Of a stretch of DNA of 64,000 nt, positions 1 to 9,184 are shown piece by piece (positions within the stretch are counted from its first letter, which is position 1; every line of letters begins with the position of its first letter). The stretch covers positions 372,001 to 436,000 of the forward strand of contig NZ_JAIVKI010000001.1 of NCBI RefSeq assembly GCF_020524905.1, written 5' to 3'. The notes below the pieces were generated by a model, which ran no database searches, was not told the DNA's origin, and saw nothing but the letters and a program-made list of their open reading frames with translations. Made by a program: the position numbers and the translations under genes. Source of the DNA: Microbulbifer variabilis (lineage in GTDB: Bacteria; Pseudomonadota; Gammaproteobacteria; Pseudomonadales; Cellvibrionaceae).

Positions 1-1876
1 GATCAATGCCAGTTGCTGGCAAGGCCAGTTTGGTCAAGCTGTTGCAATTGGCCTCGATTTTTAGTGCCGGTGACATACCGGTTTCCTTAGAGGTGAAATC
101 CACTCCATTGCTGCCACTGAGCGCGGCAATTACAAGACCAGTATTTGTACCGCTCAGCCAACTATCAATCAGCCCGGAAGAAAGCAGGTCGATAGTTTCT
201 ATTCCCGTATAATAAGGCACAAAGCTCTCTGCCAGGTTGCCGCGTACCGATGAACCACCCACAGAATTCCAGGTAGCACTCTCTTCACTCCAGTCATTGG
301 CAGCCTGGTAAATACCGAAGGTATTTCCTGAGCGATTAGTAATATTCAGCTCCAGGGTGGCAGAGCTGATGGAAGAGCAGCCGGAAAGATTGGATAGGTC
401 AAATTTGATCAGCGTGTAGAGTGTGCCATAGGTGGAGTCACTGCCATCTGCAAGTAACCCATCGGAGTCTCCATCAAAATTCCTGGATGATTGGCGAGAG
501 GAAATAAACACATCATCGCTTACCGGTAGAGAAAAGCTGCCACCGTTGTCCGTGTCCTCCTCTATCACACTGCGGCCCGCACTATTGGCCACCAGATTCA
601 TGGCTTCACCCAGGCGGTTGGCCGACCACCAGTTTACATTGTCTGGCAGGACCAATGGATCGGCGGCGCGTTCCTCCCAAGTCAGCGTTTCGGCTGTGCC
701 ATCGAATTGGGCAGTGCGCACCACCAGCCCCTCCTCGCTCACTTGGATGACTTTGAACTGCTGAATACTGGCCATATCAATGGTCCAGGATTTGGCATCG
801 TTGGCCGATCGAGCCGGCGCTCCCCAGCTACCTTCACCCACGTAAACGGTGCCACCGTTGGTGGTTGTGGAAAAATTGCTACCACTGGGTATCACGGCTT
901 CAGTCATCTTGGTGAGGTGGGTATCGGATTCCACCACCAGGTTCATGGCGTAGTCGTAGAAGGGTTGTGCCCACCAGTTAAACAGCGTGGGGTTGTCGGA
1001 TTTGCCGCTGTAGTGGGGGAACATGGGTTTGTGATACTGGGCGAAACGCCAGTTGGCAGAGCTTCCATAGGTGGACAAATCACTCGATAACCAATTGTTC
1101 ATCGCGCTGGCGTAAGATGACCAGCCACCGTTTTGGAACTGGCTGTTCAAGGTGTAAACACGCAGTAGCGGCGTTATTTGTACAGCGCCATAAGTGTCAC
1201 TGGGTGTACAGTTGCCATCACCATTGAAATCCACCCCGAAGACTTCGCAGATGGTCGAGTAATTGTCATCCTCGTGATTGCCGTGGGTGGGAATCAGCGG
1301 ATAGATGCGCTTGTAGTTATAGCCATCGATATTATCGCTGGAGTAGGTTAGCTCCCAGTCGTCGAGGAAGTCGCGCATTTCCGAAGCGCTATTGGCATTG
1401 GTAAAGTCACCACCGTGCATCACCGCGAGCGGACGTATTTTAGCCAGGAGTTCATTGCCCTTGCGGCGCGTGGTATGACCTGTGCGGGTATCGCCGCCGG
1501 CAACGACCACAAAAGGTGCATTTTGCGCAGGAGCCGTTTTAAACCAAAATCTCTCTCCACAGCCGCTTTGGTCGCACACCCGAAAATAAATGGGGGAGTC
1601 GGCATTCAGGTTTTGTAGGCGCACAAAGTGGCTGGTTATTCCGCCATCGAATGTTTCGCTATTACTGACAAATGCGCTATTCCAGCTGTTTTCATTGGTA
1701 GAGTAGCCATAGCTGACATAGGGGTTACTGCTGCTACCGTCGGGGGAAAAACCGATGACGGCACTATTGGAAGCATCGCCATCCCAGGCAAGGCGGTAGT
1801 GTTTGGTGGCAGCACTGGCATCGACTGCCAGCAACAATGCCGAAATGGTGAGAGCACGACCAATGTGTTGTCTCAT
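1..1876 (-). CDS. Secreted purple-acid-phosphatase-like metallophosphoesterase with DNRLRE domain (3' end outside window)
   Basis: The reading frame opens at ATG 1876 behind an AGAGGAA ribosome site and stays open to base 1, so about 625 residues are visible and the C-terminus is missing. A signal peptide ends in DASAATKH. An FN3-like domain (about residues 30-110) precedes a calcineurin-type phosphoesterase domain with the metal-site blocks GGDTRTG, MHGGDFTNA, THGNHEDD, QYHKPMF and ESDTHLTK. This is the arrangement of purple acid phosphatases. The C-terminal part is a DNRLRE-like beta-sandwich (TLIKFDLS, ATLELNITNRSG), common in secreted marine enzymes. The likely role is extracellular or periplasmic phosphate-ester hydrolysis; the substrate is unknown. 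Confidence 0.85.
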   Translation of the reverse strand, partial: MRQHIGRALTISALLLAVDASAATKHYRLAWDGDASNSAVIGFSPDGSSSNPYVSYGYSTNENSWNSAFVSNSETFDGGITSHFVRLQNLNADSPIYFRVCDQSGCGERFWFKTAPAQNAPFVVVAGGDTRTGHTTRRKGNELLAKIRPLAVMHGGDFTNANSASEMRDFLDDWELTYSSDNIDGYNYKRIYPLIPTHGNHEDDNYSTICEVFGVDFNGDGNCTPSDTYGAVQITPLLRVYTLNSQFQNGGWSSYASAMNNWLSSDLSTYGSSANWRFAQYHKPMFPHYSGKSDNPTLFNWWAQPFYDYAMNLVVESDTHLTKMTEAVIPSGSNFSTTTNGGTVYVGEGSWGAPARSANDAKSWTIDMASIQQFKVIQVSEEGLVVRTAQFDGTAETLTWEERAADPLVLPDNVNWWSANRLGEAMNLVANSAGRSVIEEDTDNGGSFSLPVSDDVFISSRQSSRNFDGDSDGLLADGSDSTYGTLYTLIKFDLSNLSGCSSISSATLELNITNRSGNTFGIYQAANDWSEESATWNSVGGSSVRGNLAESFVPYYTGIETIDLLSSGLIDSWLSGTNTGLVIAALSGSNGVDFTSKETGMSPALKIEANCNSLTKLALPATGID

Positions 1877-1963
1877 TGTGGGAATTCCTCTGCTAAGTTG
1901 GGACTTTTCTTGTGAGAGCGCCACCGCCTGGAGGGGCAATTGCAAGTTGATGGCGCGCGGGAA

Positions 1964-2605
1964 TTATTGGGGAGCGATATGACAGGTGCTTGAACGATTG
2001 GTTACCAAGCGTGTGAAAGCGGCATTGCGATAGGGAATTGTGATGGTTTGCCCATTTATAAAGTTAACCGCTGCTCCGCCGAATTTTAGATAAGAGTACA
2101 CGCCCTTTAGAGGCAGATTTCCATCACTGGTCCAGTAATCACCACGCTGGGTTTTGGGGAAATATCCAGTTTCGATACTGGGGCTTCCGGGTTTTACTTC
2201 TGTTGTCACCAGGGTATGCAGCTCGCTGGCTGTGGGTAGGCGCCAGTGTTTTGAGCCACAGAGTTGTTCCTGATTGGTGTGGCGGATCAAATCTTCGGTA
2301 TCACAGCGCTCAGCCTCAAAATAACAATCTCCATTATTGGCAACGCCCTGATTTTGTAAAAGTCGGGAATAAGTCCAGCGTCCATCGTGAATGTCTTCAC
2401 TATCTGATTTAACCTCCCACAGCAGGCCGCTACGGCTATCGCAGACACAGGACCAGGGACCACCCCAGGCATGGATTACTTCTCCTTTGGCCGTCACTTT
2501 AGATAAATGGTATTGCGACGGCTTTGGAGCTTGCGGCGTGTGGATAACTGCTGCGCCGATTAGGCAGGCGGGTAGAAAAAAAATAAAAAAAAGCCGTGTG
2601 ATCAT
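1964..2605 (-). CDS. DUF1566 (Lcl C-terminal-like) exported protein
   Basis: This 213-residue protein has an N-terminal hydrophobic signal segment and a DUF1566/Lcl-type domain. The domain is recognised by the blocks GLLWEVK, CGSKHWRLPTASEL and GDYWTSDG and by several cysteines (CVC, C...C). DUF1566 proteins are extracytoplasmic C-type-lectin-like folds, mostly of unknown function. The start overlaps the stop of the upstream b561/EB_dh gene by 4 bp, so the two are translationally coupled and probably act together at the cell envelope. No catalytic role can be assigned. Confidence 0.75.
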   Translation of the reverse strand: MITRLFFIFFLPACLIGAAVIHTPQAPKPSQYHLSKVTAKGEVIHAWGGPWSCVCDSRSGLLWEVKSDSEDIHDGRWTYSRLLQNQGVANNGDCYFEAERCDTEDLIRHTNQEQLCGSKHWRLPTASELHTLVTTEVKPGSPSIETGYFPKTQRGDYWTSDGNLPLKGVYSYLKFGGAAVNFINGQTITIPYRNAAFTRLVTNRSSTCHIAPQ

Positions 2606-4185
2606 AGCGCATTACTCAGATTCAGTTGAATGGCTCTGGTGTGTCGGGTGTGGGCAACTTGTGCATGATCAAATGCGGAGACCCATAGGCAGGTGCCATC
2701 TTCGATAGGGATATCCAGGGGAGAGGCGGTATTTAATTTACGCACTAATTCGAGCGTCCAATAACCATCACGCCAAACTCCCTTGGCTCGAACATCTGCG
2801 CGGTCGCCTTCAAAACGGTTGGAGGTATAGAGTACCGAGGGCATTAGGGTACCCGGTGCTACCTGATCACTTTCTGCTGAGTAGGGTTGGTAATCAAACC
2901 AGGAGATGGTCCAATCCAGTTTCCCCTTCTGATCCAAATTTTGGAAGGGGGCCAAAACCTTTGTATCGCTGGGTAGGCGCTTGGGGGTGATGTTATTGGG
3001 GGAATACCATTTCCAGTTCATCACATAGGCACCAGACTCCTTACCATCCTGCTGGTAACCTGCGGTATAGCGGCGTATCCCCGCACGCACTATATCTGGC
3101 GCGCCGATAAAATTGTCGTCTGCAAGATACATTTTATTGGTGCGTACCGCCTTCCAATGCCAGAGATCGTGCAGTTGGCCCGATTGGCTATAGTGGTAGC
3201 CCTTGCCGTGCCAATTTGCCGGCTTATCCGGCAGTGGTGAACGCCCCAGATGTGCGGTGCCCGCACCGGCAAAATCACAGTGACTGGAAAGTAATAGAGC
3301 AAATTTGTCTTCGTAGTAGCGGCTTTCATCAAACTTCTCAAAACCCTGCTGCTGTATTTCCCAACCCTGATCAGTTTTAATCAGAGGTAGGTGAGCCAGG
3401 CTTTCTGTAGGGTCTTGCCATGAGATGTGGAAATAAATCTCCTCACCATTTTGCAGAGCTTTGAGACGTATATCGGTACGGCCTTGATAAAAATTGGCTC
3501 CCCCATCAGTGCTGATTTGTAGTACTTCAGCATCCGCCCACTGGGGCTCATTGGCATGGCCATCAATATCGATAATCGCGTCGGCGGGAATTGTGGAAAC
3601 CGGTAGTTGGTAATAAGTGAATCTGCTTAGAAGCAGCCAGCCGCCCAGTAGGAAAATGATTAGAAAACTGCATGATAGGATCAGCTGGGCTCTTCTTGTT
3701 GTGGCGGGTTTGAGGATATATCTCAGGGCATTTTGCCCGAACTGCACCAAATACACTCCAGCATGTAGGAAAATGTAGGCCGTAAGTCCAAGTGCAGCGC
3801 AAAAATGTAGCGTTCTGGTCAGAGGCAGTTTGCTAATTCCGGCAAAGAGCAGCCAGCCACTGGCCAGCGAAATTGCTAACAGGCTAATGCCTCCCCAGGT
3901 CACTACCCTGTGGTAATTTAATGGCTTGTGCCCATATTGCTGTCGGGCCCGAAAGCGACGTAAAACTCTCGAACACAAATAGGCCAATGCAACCAGTGAA
4001 AGCAGAATTGCAGAGAGAAAGTGCACACTGTGGACTTCACCTTGGGGCAGCAGCTCTTCAATAGAGGCAATGGCAGGTTTACTCAATGTGGCAATACGCA
4101 GCCCACTAAACAGGCTGCAAGTCACCGCTATTACTAGTGCTGCGTGAAGAAGTATCCACACGGGACTTTTTGATCTGTCAGACAT
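2602..4185 (-). CDS. Cytochrome b561-like membrane protein fused to an ethylbenzene-dehydrogenase-like haem-binding domain
   Basis: The N-terminal 190 residues carry four to five hydrophobic segments with histidines placed as in b561/NapC-type dihaem membrane anchors (H14, the HSVH pair near 52-55, HFCAALGL and FLHAG). The rest is periplasmic and resembles the gamma subunit of ethylbenzene dehydrogenase (EB_dh): it opens with IDIDGHANEPQW and continues with FHISWQDPTES and YWTLELVRKL. The family binds haem b and moves electrons between the quinone pool and periplasmic redox partners. It is coupled to the DUF1566 gene. No molybdopterin subunit is encoded nearby, so the redox partner is unknown. 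Confidence 0.75.
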   Translation of the reverse strand: MSDRSKSPVWILLHAALVIAVTCSLFSGLRIATLSKPAIASIEELLPQGEVHSVHFLSAILLSLVALAYLCSRVLRRFRARQQYGHKPLNYHRVVTWGGISLLAISLASGWLLFAGISKLPLTRTLHFCAALGLTAYIFLHAGVYLVQFGQNALRYILKPATTRRAQLILSCSFLIIFLLGGWLLLSRFTYYQLPVSTIPADAIIDIDGHANEPQWADAEVLQISTDGGANFYQGRTDIRLKALQNGEEIYFHISWQDPTESLAHLPLIKTDQGWEIQQQGFEKFDESRYYEDKFALLLSSHCDFAGAGTAHLGRSPLPDKPANWHGKGYHYSQSGQLHDLWHWKAVRTNKMYLADDNFIGAPDIVRAGIRRYTAGYQQDGKESGAYVMNWKWYSPNNITPKRLPSDTKVLAPFQNLDQKGKLDWTISWFDYQPYSAESDQVAPGTLMPSVLYTSNRFEGDRADVRAKGVWRDGYWTLELVRKLNTASPLDIPIEDGTCLWVSAFDHAQVAHTRHTRAIQLNLSNAL

Positions 4186-4910
4186 GGCTAGGCCCTAAAA
4201 AAGCGCTCAGGCTATCGACGGGATATGACAGTTTAGAGAAGCCTGTGGATGGCTGAGAAATGGTAAGAAGTTATTCTCCCGCCAAAGAAACAAATTTAGC
4301 GGTGAAGTGGCGTGGGGTTGCACATCTTTGATTTCGCCCCTCATAAAGAATTAGCTATAAACTGTCGTAGAGACGTCAGTTTTAACCTTTAGTTAAAGAG
4401 AGATTGGTCTTGTAATAGAAATGCTTTGAGGCCTTCTAAGGCCTTGAGGGACCCTGAAAGGATACTTATTTGGGAACTCGTTTTTGAGCTAATCGTGATC
4501 TTCATGACGAAAGTCTAGGAGGATTGAGCCTGAGCAAGGGTGGTATGTAGCAGGTTGAGTACATCAGGAAATTATCCGGCTTAGGCTTCCAATTAATCTA
4601 AGGAAGGGCTTGTCGTATTAGAGCAGTACTGCCACCAAAATCCCAACTGAGTATTTCCGCTCCTGCGGTTTTTCTATCTATCTGTGAACCAACGTCATCT
4701 CAGTTTTAAGGAGATACTGTTCAATCTTTTTAGATCCCAGTTGCTCGTGGTGCTGAGATGGCCAGCATCCAGCTGCATATCAAGATATGATCTGTGCAGG
4801 CAAAGGGTGGGGAGATAGAGTCTTATGGCGGCACTCGATCACTCTAGTCCTTAATTAGAAGACGTTTGTGATGTAGCACCGCTAATTTTAATGGGCTTAT
4901 CTCTCAAGCA
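4186..4910. other. 725-bp intergenic region without a convincing gene
   Basis: All frames are broken by stops and nothing resembles a coding sequence. It should hold the leftward promoter of the b561/EB_dh operon. A short CCGC-TCCT-GCGG hairpin followed by five T residues (4657-4673, + strand) looks like a weak terminator, but there is no gene upstream of it on that strand. Confidence 0.5.
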
Positions 4911-5162
4911 TTAATGATGAGGGACGACATCGGTAATGCGGTTGTAGAGATGTTGCTTGAGGTAGGCTCTCTGTTTTTTCAGGCTTGAATAGTGATCGTC
5001 ATCCGTACCGATGCCACTATCCTGGAGTCCTCTTATCTGTTTATCCAGTTTTCGGTAAAGGTCATTATCCAGCTTGAATTCTACGTCGTCCCTGATCAAT
5101 TGTTTGATGATTTCGGCATGCTCGGGAAAATCCAGCTCCAGTTCATGTGCGGCAATGGACAT
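4911..5162 (-). CDS. YdcH-like DUF465 small coiled-coil protein
   Basis: This 83-residue, highly charged protein matches DUF465/YdcH in length and pattern: an N-terminal HELELDFPEH segment, a central helix with LYRKLDKQIRGLQDSG, and a C-terminal LKKQRAYLKQHLYNRI helix. Members are small helical-hairpin proteins of unknown function, often induced in stationary phase. It is a single-gene unit with about 500 bp of upstream DNA. A 9-bp-arm inverted repeat lies 45-70 bp upstream of the start and may be its operator. Confidence 0.8.
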   Translation of the reverse strand: MSIAAHELELDFPEHAEIIKQLIRDDVEFKLDNDLYRKLDKQIRGLQDSGIGTDDDHYSSLKKQRAYLKQHLYNRITDVVPHH

Positions 5163-5603
5163 AAATAATCTCCCCTCAATCCAGTTAGAGCATCAAGCAT
5201 AATTTTAGTTTGTGAGTGATTGGTCACAAACTTTCATGAACCAATTGCAGCTTGTGGCTGCTAGTTGTTTGGCAATGTTGTGGCCTGATTAGTTCAAAAA
5301 GCAGTTTTATCTGGCGGCTGGACAGTTTTTTGAGGGTGAGATAGTCCGTTGTTTGAAGGGGTAACGGTAGGTAGAAGTTTTTATAATAAAATAGTCTATC
5401 AAAAGAGAATTTTTGAATGACCGGTTTTTTTCAAGCAACATCGTTATAAGTTTTTGAATTTCACTATCACCGGATAGTTTCTTATTCTGGGAGTGGATTG
5501 ATGATAAAAAAACAACGGTTTTAAGTATTGCAGCAGCCGTTATTTTTATATTGAAAATGGAAAAATTTTAAATAGTGGAGCGCTTGATGCGTTTTGTAAA
5601 TAA
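5163..5603. other. AT-rich intergenic region holding the promoter of the YdcH-like gene
   Basis: No ORF with coding character was seen. Near its left end is the inverted repeat AGTTTGTGA-N8-TCACAAACT (5207-5232). The remainder is AT-rich DNA up to the terminator of the TetR gene. Confidence 0.5.
5207..5232. promoter_or_regulatory. Inverted repeat, possible operator of the ydcH-like gene
   Basis: The arms AGTTTGTGA and TCACAAACT are perfectly complementary over 9 bp with an 8-bp spacer, about 45 bp upstream of the ATG at 5162. The inner TGTGA...TCACA resembles a CRP site, but CRP sites have a 6-bp spacer and this one has 8, so a different dimeric regulator is more likely. Confidence 0.45.
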
Positions 5604-5635
5604 AAAGGCCTGGCAGGAAAATCTGCCAGGCCTTT
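5604..5635 (-). terminator. Rho-independent terminator of the TetR gene
   Basis: A perfect 13-bp stem (AAAGGCCTGGCAG and its complement) encloses a 6-nt loop. Read on the minus strand it is followed by TTATTTA, and it lies about 45 nt after the TetR stop codon. Confidence 0.9.
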
Positions 5636-5680
5636 AGTGTAGAAATGATATCTAAATTTTAATTAATAAAATTTAGATTT

Positions 5681-6373
5681 TTAGGCGGAGGCCTCCAGCG
5701 GAGCAAAGCGTAGCTGACGCCGTTGCAATAGCTCCCCGAGGTATAGCTTCAAGTAAGCGGCAGCTGCTCGCTTACCCTCAGCCGCGGCCTCCTCGGTAAT
5801 TCTGCCGAAGCGCGAGTAGGCTTGGGAGCAGAAAGAATCATTGATATTGATGGCGCACATAAAGCGATCACGCCAGTCCTGAGATGGGGGCAGCTCGAAC
5901 TCGCGAGACAGATTCTTAATTAAGGTATCTGCCAAGCGCCAGTTGTTTTCCATCTGTAATTGACGCAAAGCCCAGCTGGATTGTGGACCATAGTGCACCT
6001 TGAGCGCGGAGATATTATCCTCGTAATAGCTACGCACTAAATCGCACAGATGGTAGAGCATATCCTGCCAGCTATCTGCCGGTGAGAAGTCAGAGTGCCC
6101 CAGTACTACATCGCCAAACGACTTGTAATGGCGTTCTGCCAGGGCGGTCAGGCTTGCATCTACACTCGGGAAAAAGTGATACACAGATGCAGCGGGAACC
6201 CCTGCCACCTGGCTGAGATTAGCGAGGCTGATATCCGTGGAATCCTGCTCGGAAATAAGAGTTTCCAGCGCATCAAGAAGCTTTTCATACTTCTCGCGGC
6301 CGTTTTTACGTTGTGGTTTGCGCGGACTAGCAGTGTCGCGCCGGCTAATAGCCCGTCGATCGATTTGGTTCAA
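5681..6373 (-). CDS. TetR/AcrR family transcriptional regulator
   Basis: This 230-residue protein has a basic N-terminal tail and a TetR-type helix-turn-helix at about residues 45-70 (SLANLSQVAGVPAASVYHFF). An all-helical ligand-binding domain follows. The start is a TTG preceded by GGGGAGGGG, the only plausible ribosome site, so weak translation is expected. It lies downstream of cioAB on the same strand, about 200 bp away and separated by a long inverted repeat, so it could regulate the oxidase or itself. The ligand is unknown. A strong terminator closes the unit. Confidence 0.85.
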   Translation of the reverse strand: MNQIDRRAISRRDTASPRKPQRKNGREKYEKLLDALETLISEQDSTDISLANLSQVAGVPAASVYHFFPSVDASLTALAERHYKSFGDVVLGHSDFSPADSWQDMLYHLCDLVRSYYEDNISALKVHYGPQSSWALRQLQMENNWRLADTLIKNLSREFELPPSQDWRDRFMCAININDSFCSQAYSRFGRITEEAAAEGKRAAAAYLKLYLGELLQRRQLRFAPLEASA

Positions 6374-6500
6374 ATTCCCCTCCCCTTAGACAAGCGCAGT
6401 TGGCAAGCGCCAGAAGTGCGCTTTACTTCCTTGTAAAAAATTGTCTTCTGGAATTGATGATTATTATCGTACCAATTTCGGGGAGCAAGGGGATTTTGTT

Positions 6501-6567
6501 CGAATTGTGGGATAGTTCCGCGCTGACAGATTGAATTTGATTAAGTGTTACTATCCCACACAATTCG
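6501..6567. repeat. Long imperfect inverted repeat between cioB and the tetR-type gene
   Basis: The left arm CGAATTGTGGGATAGT (6501-6516) is matched by the complement of 6550-6567, with a 2-base insertion in the right arm and a spacer of about 33 bp. It lies within 15 bp of the cioB stop and about 130 bp before the TetR start. There is no U-tract, so a TetR operator or a long-loop mRNA structure is more likely than a simple terminator. Confidence 0.5.
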
Positions 6568-6578
6568 AAAAAGCTGTG

Positions 6579-7598
6579 TTAATGATAGTGAAGTTCGGTG
6601 GCTTTGCCGCGAAATACACGGTAGGAAAAGGCCGTATAGATAAGAATGACTGGTATCACGATCAGTGCGCCCACGAGAATGAATTTCAGGGAAACGGTGG
6701 CACTGGCTGCCTGCCAGATATTCAACTGCCCGGGCACTATATCGGGATAGAAGCTAAAGGCCAGGCCGGTAAAGCACATCAGGAAAATGGTTACTACCAG
6801 CGCAAAGGGCAGTGCGCTGTGTCTGTCATTGGTCTTGGGTAACCTGGCCAGCAGAAGGTCATTAAAAATAAAGGCTAGAAAACACAGGGTGGGTATCAGG
6901 AGTACAAACATCACTAAGGGATAACTAAACCAGCGATCAAAAACGGTTGGATTGACCAGTGGATTGATTGCGGAGACTGCGACCACTCCGAGAAGTGTTG
7001 CCCGTCCAGCCCGGCGCGCCCAGCGCACAGCGCGCTCTTGTAATTGGGTCTCGGTTTTCAAAACAAGCCAAGTGGAACCCATATAGCTATATGCGGCGGT
7101 GACCCCCAGAGCGCTTACGGCAGAAAAAAGCTGAGCCTGCCAGCCCGGTTGGAACCCCATCACATACTGTCCCAGCATATAACCTTGGGCCAGGGTGGTG
7201 ATAATCGATCCGGCCTTGAAAGTTCGGTCCCAAGTGAGTTTGTACCCCACGGCTGCTTTAGCACGAAAGTCAAAAGCAACACCACGTAAAATCAAACCCA
7301 CCAACATAATGGCCGCAGGGATATAGAGGTGCATCAGTATTAGGTTGTGGGCAATTGGAAAGGCGATAAGCAGCAGACCGATAGCGAGTACCAGCCAGGT
7401 TTCATTAGCATCCCAGAAAGGGCCGATTGAGGCGATCATGGTATCTCGCTGGGCCTCATCCTCCTCACCAAGGGGGAGGAGGATACCTACCCCCAGATCG
7501 TAACCATCCAAAATGGCATAAACCAGAACTGCGAGGCCCATCAGGCCGATAAAAATAACGGGCAGCCAATAGGCTGCGGAAGATGCGGCCTCACTCAT
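6579..7598 (-). CDS. cioB: Cytochrome bd-type (cyanide-insensitive) quinol oxidase subunit II
   Basis: This 339-residue, eight- to nine-helix membrane protein carries the CydB/CioB signature AILDGYDLGVG and the block GPFWDANETWLV near the N-terminus. Subunit II forms the pseudo-symmetric partner of subunit I in the cytoplasmic-membrane terminal oxidase, which reduces O2 with quinol. It overlaps the upstream subunit I gene by 8 bp, so the two are coupled. A separate cydX-like small gene was not recognised downstream. The symbol rests on the CioAB-like subunit I; cydB is the alternative name. Confidence 0.93.
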   Translation of the reverse strand: MSEAASSAAYWLPVIFIGLMGLAVLVYAILDGYDLGVGILLPLGEEDEAQRDTMIASIGPFWDANETWLVLAIGLLLIAFPIAHNLILMHLYIPAAIMLVGLILRGVAFDFRAKAAVGYKLTWDRTFKAGSIITTLAQGYMLGQYVMGFQPGWQAQLFSAVSALGVTAAYSYMGSTWLVLKTETQLQERAVRWARRAGRATLLGVVAVSAINPLVNPTVFDRWFSYPLVMFVLLIPTLCFLAFIFNDLLLARLPKTNDRHSALPFALVVTIFLMCFTGLAFSFYPDIVPGQLNIWQAASATVSLKFILVGALIVIPVILIYTAFSYRVFRGKATELHYH

Positions 7599-8985
7599 GG
7601 GATTCCCCCTTAGATTGCTTTTGGGTGGATTCTGGCAGGTTGGTTAGGCTGCCTCCGGCAAGAGGTTCCTCGGTTTCAAATTCCTCTACTTTGACAGACT
7701 TGAGTGCCATCACTTTAAGTGTGTTGATATAGGCATAGAGTAGGACGACATAGACAACAAGATAGAGTGTGAGGGAAAAGCCCACATGGGATGGGGGAAT
7801 CGGCGTTACGGCATCTGCCGTCCTCAGCACTCCGGTCACCAACCAGGGCTGCCGACCAATTTCAGTCACATACCAGCCTGCCAATGTGGCTACCCATCCA
7901 GCGAACGTCATCCCCACAAGGGTTTTGAGCGCCCAGCGGGGTAGCTCTTTGCGCCGCCAAAGGAGGTAGCAGCCGCCCCAGGACACAACCAGCATCAAAA
8001 GTCCCATACCTACCATAATCCGAAAGGCGAAAAACACCGGGGCTACTGGAGGGTGATCTTCGGGAAATTCTTCAATTCCCTTAATCTCCCCGTTTAATTC
8101 ATGGGTCAGGATAAGGCTGGCCATTTTGGGGATAGCAATTTCGTAATGATTGGTTTTCTCTTCACCATCGGGAATGGCAAACAGTAGCAGTGGTGCGCTC
8201 CTTTCTGTCTCCCATACCCCTTCCATAGCTGCCACTTTCTGTGGTTGGTATTTAAAGGTATTGAGGCCATGCAGGTCGCCGACAAAAATCTGGATGGGAA
8301 TAAAAACGGCCGCCAGGGTAAGCCCGGTTTTCAGAGCCAGACGCGGTGCCCGCTTTGGGTCGCCTTTGAGTATCCGGTAAGCAGAGATACCCGCGACAAA
8401 GAACGAAGCGGTGAGACCTGAGGCCAGTAGCATGTGGGTGAGACGGTAGGGAAAAGAGGCATTAAAAATAATAGCCAGCCAGCTCTCGGGATAGGCGACA
8501 CCATCGCGCAGCTCGAATCCGGATGGGGTTTGCATCCATGAGTTGAGGGCGAGTATCCAAAAAGCCGAGAGGGTGGTGCCAATAGCCACTACAAAGGCTG
8601 AGAAAGTGTGAACTTTACTGGGGACGCGTTTAATCCCAAACAACATGATACCCAGGAAAGTGGCCTCCAGGAAAAAGGCGGTAAGTACTTCATAACCCAG
8701 AAGAGGCCCGGCGATATTGCCAACCCGCGCCATAAAGCCCGGCCAGTTGGTGCCAAACTGGAAAGACATGGTGATGCCACTTACGACCCCAAGAGCAAAG
8801 GTTAGAGCGAAGACCTTTACCCAAAAGCGATAGGCACGCATCCAGACGGGGTTGTCGGTTTGGTCATAACGAAGCTTGAAAAAAACGATAATCCAGGCGA
8901 GGGCGATAGTGATAGTGGGAAAGAGAATATGAAAACTGATATTCGTGGCAAACTGTATTCGGGAGAGGATCAGAGTATCTAGCAT
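7591..8985 (-). CDS. cioA: Cytochrome bd-type (cyanide-insensitive) quinol oxidase subunit I
   Basis: This 464-residue haem subunit has the haem-ligand histidine H19 in RIQFATNISFHILF, a second ligand H184 in FPYRLTHMLLASG and the conserved GWYVTEIGRQPW block. The quinol loop contains KYQPQKVAAMEG. The loop is of the short (CioA) type, shorter than in E. coli CydA, and a Q-loop insert was not seen. The enzyme oxidises quinol and reduces O2 with high affinity, and it is typically resistant to cyanide and sulfide. The gene heads a cioAB operon; the GbsR/MarR gene lies about 200 bp upstream on the same strand. Confidence 0.94.
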   Translation of the reverse strand: MLDTLILSRIQFATNISFHILFPTITIALAWIIVFFKLRYDQTDNPVWMRAYRFWVKVFALTFALGVVSGITMSFQFGTNWPGFMARVGNIAGPLLGYEVLTAFFLEATFLGIMLFGIKRVPSKVHTFSAFVVAIGTTLSAFWILALNSWMQTPSGFELRDGVAYPESWLAIIFNASFPYRLTHMLLASGLTASFFVAGISAYRILKGDPKRAPRLALKTGLTLAAVFIPIQIFVGDLHGLNTFKYQPQKVAAMEGVWETERSAPLLLFAIPDGEEKTNHYEIAIPKMASLILTHELNGEIKGIEEFPEDHPPVAPVFFAFRIMVGMGLLMLVVSWGGCYLLWRRKELPRWALKTLVGMTFAGWVATLAGWYVTEIGRQPWLVTGVLRTADAVTPIPPSHVGFSLTLYLVVYVVLLYAYINTLKVMALKSVKVEEFETEEPLAGGSLTNLPESTQKQSKGESHE

Positions 8986-9157
8986 GGGAGCCTCTGCTGG
9001 TCGGACTAATTTATTAACCAGATAACCGGGCGACTCTTCCTAAGCGGCCCGGGGGTGCCCGTCAAACACCATTGCAGGAGTATGGACCCGCAGTATTTTT
9101 TGAGCGACTGCCGACGCGGGGTCGGCGGCGGTATATCCCTATAACACCGATGTTTGT

Positions 9158-9179
9158 TGCCTGAGGGGCAATTCAGGCA
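9158..9179 (-). terminator. Weak hairpin after the GbsR/MarR gene
   Basis: Seven-bp arms TGCCTGA/TCAGGCA with an 8-nt loop lie directly after the gbsR-like stop codon. There is no U-tract, so termination may be partial and read-through into cioAB is possible. Confidence 0.35.
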
Positions 9180-9184
9180 GATGC

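Noticed and set aside
4186..4910. Possible transposase remnant in the 725-bp gap
   Set aside because: Translation in the frames tried gave no recognisable transposase blocks and no terminal repeats were seen.
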